From the NCBI GenBank assembly GCA_965116785.1, contig OZ220731.1, positions 2,170,001-2,234,000 on the forward strand: a stretch of DNA of 64,000 nt, in the 5' to 3' direction. The notes under the pieces are model-generated. The model searched no databases. It was not told the DNA's origin and was given only the letters and a program-made list of their open reading frames with translations. A program made the position numbers and the translations under genes. This DNA comes from Bin87 sp965116785 (GTDB lineage: Bacteria; Chloroflexota; Dehalococcoidia; Lucifugimonadales; UBA3495). Every line of letters begins with the position of its first letter. Position 1 is the stretch's first letter. Below are positions 63,083 to 64,000 of this stretch, piece after piece.

Positions 63083-63587
63083 AGTTACGCAATCCCAATT
63101 TGGTTCGATCATTGGCACCGTCGCAGTCGCCATTTTCTTGGTTCTTGTTTCATTGTCTTGCAAGACCAATGCGGATGAGGTTGTTGACTGGTATGAGGAA
63201 CAGGACGAAGCCATGAGGGGAAGATTTCCCACGATGGCAATCTGCGACCGTAACGAGCGCAAGTACTGGCGATTCGCCGCCGAGGTCGAAGAAATATCGG
63301 GCAACTACACCCGGGCTATGACGGGCGTGGCCCAAACAGGTAACCAAGCCGGGGTTCAGTCTCTCGGCAGGGAACTGCAACAGTATGTCCGGCTACGGGA
63401 GTCGGCGTTCCTTGTCGCTTCAGGCTGGTCTGAGGAAGACTACGGCATTTGCACTTTCTGGTTGGCGGCGAAGCGCGACCCAAGGGCAGTATGCACCGAT
63501 GAGGCGGAGTTCCCCGCTCATTTGTTGGGTTATGGGCATTACGGTTCGCTTCGCTATTGCATCGAAAACTCGATCCCGCCGTTCTGA
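63060..63587 (+). CDS. Exported hypothetical protein, probable lipoprotein
   Basis: From ATG 63060 the 175-residue protein has a hydrophobic signal (SIIGTVAVAIFLVLVSLSC) ending in a Cys that could be lipidated, though the lipobox (LSC) is not classical. The mature part is helical with four further Cys (AICDRNERKYW, GICTFWLAAKRD, AVCTDEAEF, RYCIENS). It overlaps the preceding small gene. Function unknown. Confidence 0.6.
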   Translation: MPKKLLCKVTQSQFGSIIGTVAVAIFLVLVSLSCKTNADEVVDWYEEQDEAMRGRFPTMAICDRNERKYWRFAAEVEEISGNYTRAMTGVAQTGNQAGVQSLGRELQQYVRLRESAFLVASGWSEEDYGICTFWLAAKRDPRAVCTDEAEFPAHLLGYGHYGSLRYCIENSIPPF

Positions 63588-63693
63588 AACCGGATCGTCC
63601 GCGACCACTACGCAGTTATCGTCCCGAAAGCGGCTGGAGCATTATGGATGAGCCCCAGCCGGGACGCTGTTAACCTTTGGCGCTAGTAGTGTC

Positions 63694-64000
63694 TCAGTTT
63701 GAAATTGACGACTTTTGGCGTGGCTTGTAGGGACCGCGCTTGCTGGGCTTCGGCTGGGCCGCGTTGACGAGCTCCACCAGCCAGTCCATCCCGTACACCT
63801 GCTCCGCCAATCCCGCCGCCATCGCTGGCGTCGTCTTGTACCTGTTGGTCCCTTTCGTCAGCGTTGTGTGGGGCCGACAGAAGTTGTAATGGACGAAGTA
63901 CAGAGCCAGCATGTGGCAGTGGTTCTCCAGTTTCTTGGAGAAGGCGTTGGTGAGCCTGGTGAACCGGCGCATCCCCATCCGCATGGTCAGGTTGTGACGC
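63694..64000 (-). CDS. IS1-like transposase, C-terminal part (5' end outside window)
   Basis: The frame is open to the right edge. The visible 102 residues include RMGMRRFTRLTNAFSKKLEN and HYNFCRPHTTLTKGTN, then TTPAMAAGLAEQVYGMDWLV, the C-terminal end of a DDE transposase of the type commonly labelled IS1-family in environmental genomes; the Glu in KKLEN and the following HxxHN-type region fit. Whether the gene is complete cannot be judged. Confidence 0.7.
   Translation of the reverse strand, partial: RHNLTMRMGMRRFTRLTNAFSKKLENHCHMLALYFVHYNFCRPHTTLTKGTNRYKTTPAMAAGLAEQVYGMDWLVELVNAAQPKPSKRGPYKPRQKSSISN

Overview
The window is GC-rich, densely coded bacterial DNA. Two features fit an uncultured, probably marine or sponge-associated Chloroflexota (SAR202/Dehalococcoidia-like): very large secreted proteins built from FnIII, PPC, Calx-beta, cadherin and beta-propeller modules, and a catabolic gene set of dipeptide-type ABC transporter, TPP enzyme, HpcH/HpaI aldolase, gamma-glutamyltransferase and acyl-CoA-dehydrogenase-like flavoenzyme. 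This is inference from gene content; there is no rRNA or other marker gene in the window to confirm it.

Layout. (1) 1-5.8 kb, minus strand: a giant kexin-like S8 protease that runs off the left edge, preceded by a lipoprotein whose C-terminus looks like a protease pro-domain. (2) 6.2-10.9 kb: a graveyard of mobile DNA with an HNH remnant, an IS1182-type element, an IS701-type element joined to its end, an SbcD-like gene cut by the IS701 element, and a dead tyrosine recombinase. (3) 11.2-21.5 kb: a membrane-anchored XRE-type regulator followed by two giant secreted proteins. (4) 21.9-30.6 kb: a second mobile region with an intact IS1182-family element, a PIN toxin whose antitoxin carries a nonsense codon, a second copy of the first IS1182-type element in inverted orientation, a broken integrase next to a tRNA 3'-end remnant, an ISNCY-like element and an IS630-like element. 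(5) 30.6-39.1 kb: NhaA antiporter, a monooxygenase-like small protein, a BioD-like/DRTGG protein, a pentapeptide-repeat protein, a SelW-like protein with an in-frame TGA (predicted selenoprotein), two MaoC-like hot-dog proteins, a secreted protein, a TPP enzyme and an HpcH/HpaI aldolase. (6) 39.1-47.6 kb: a seven-gene minus-strand dipeptide/oligopeptide ABC transporter operon with two paralogous binding proteins. (7) 48.1-52.5 kb: a YbaY-like lipoprotein divergent from a second membrane-anchored XRE regulator, then an MFS exporter. (8) 52.7-61.1 kb: flavin-dependent monooxygenase-like protein, gamma-glutamyltransferase, aldo/keto reductase, VOC protein, MetX-like hydrolase, methyltransferase and C1-family aminopeptidase. 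(9) 61.1-64 kb: a cysteine desulfurase fragment, several small orphan proteins and the end of an IS1-like transposase.

The most interesting item is the gene at 34140-34457. It encodes an Rdx/SelW-like protein in which an in-frame TGA sits exactly where the second redox residue of the CxxC motif belongs, so ordinary gene calling would miss or split it. Other points worth a second look are the trans-encoded pro-domain in front of the kexin-like protease, the pair of membrane-tethered XRE regulators, the inverted IS1182-type copies that bracket the surface-protein genes and share two amber codons, and the intact PIN toxin next to an interrupted antitoxin.
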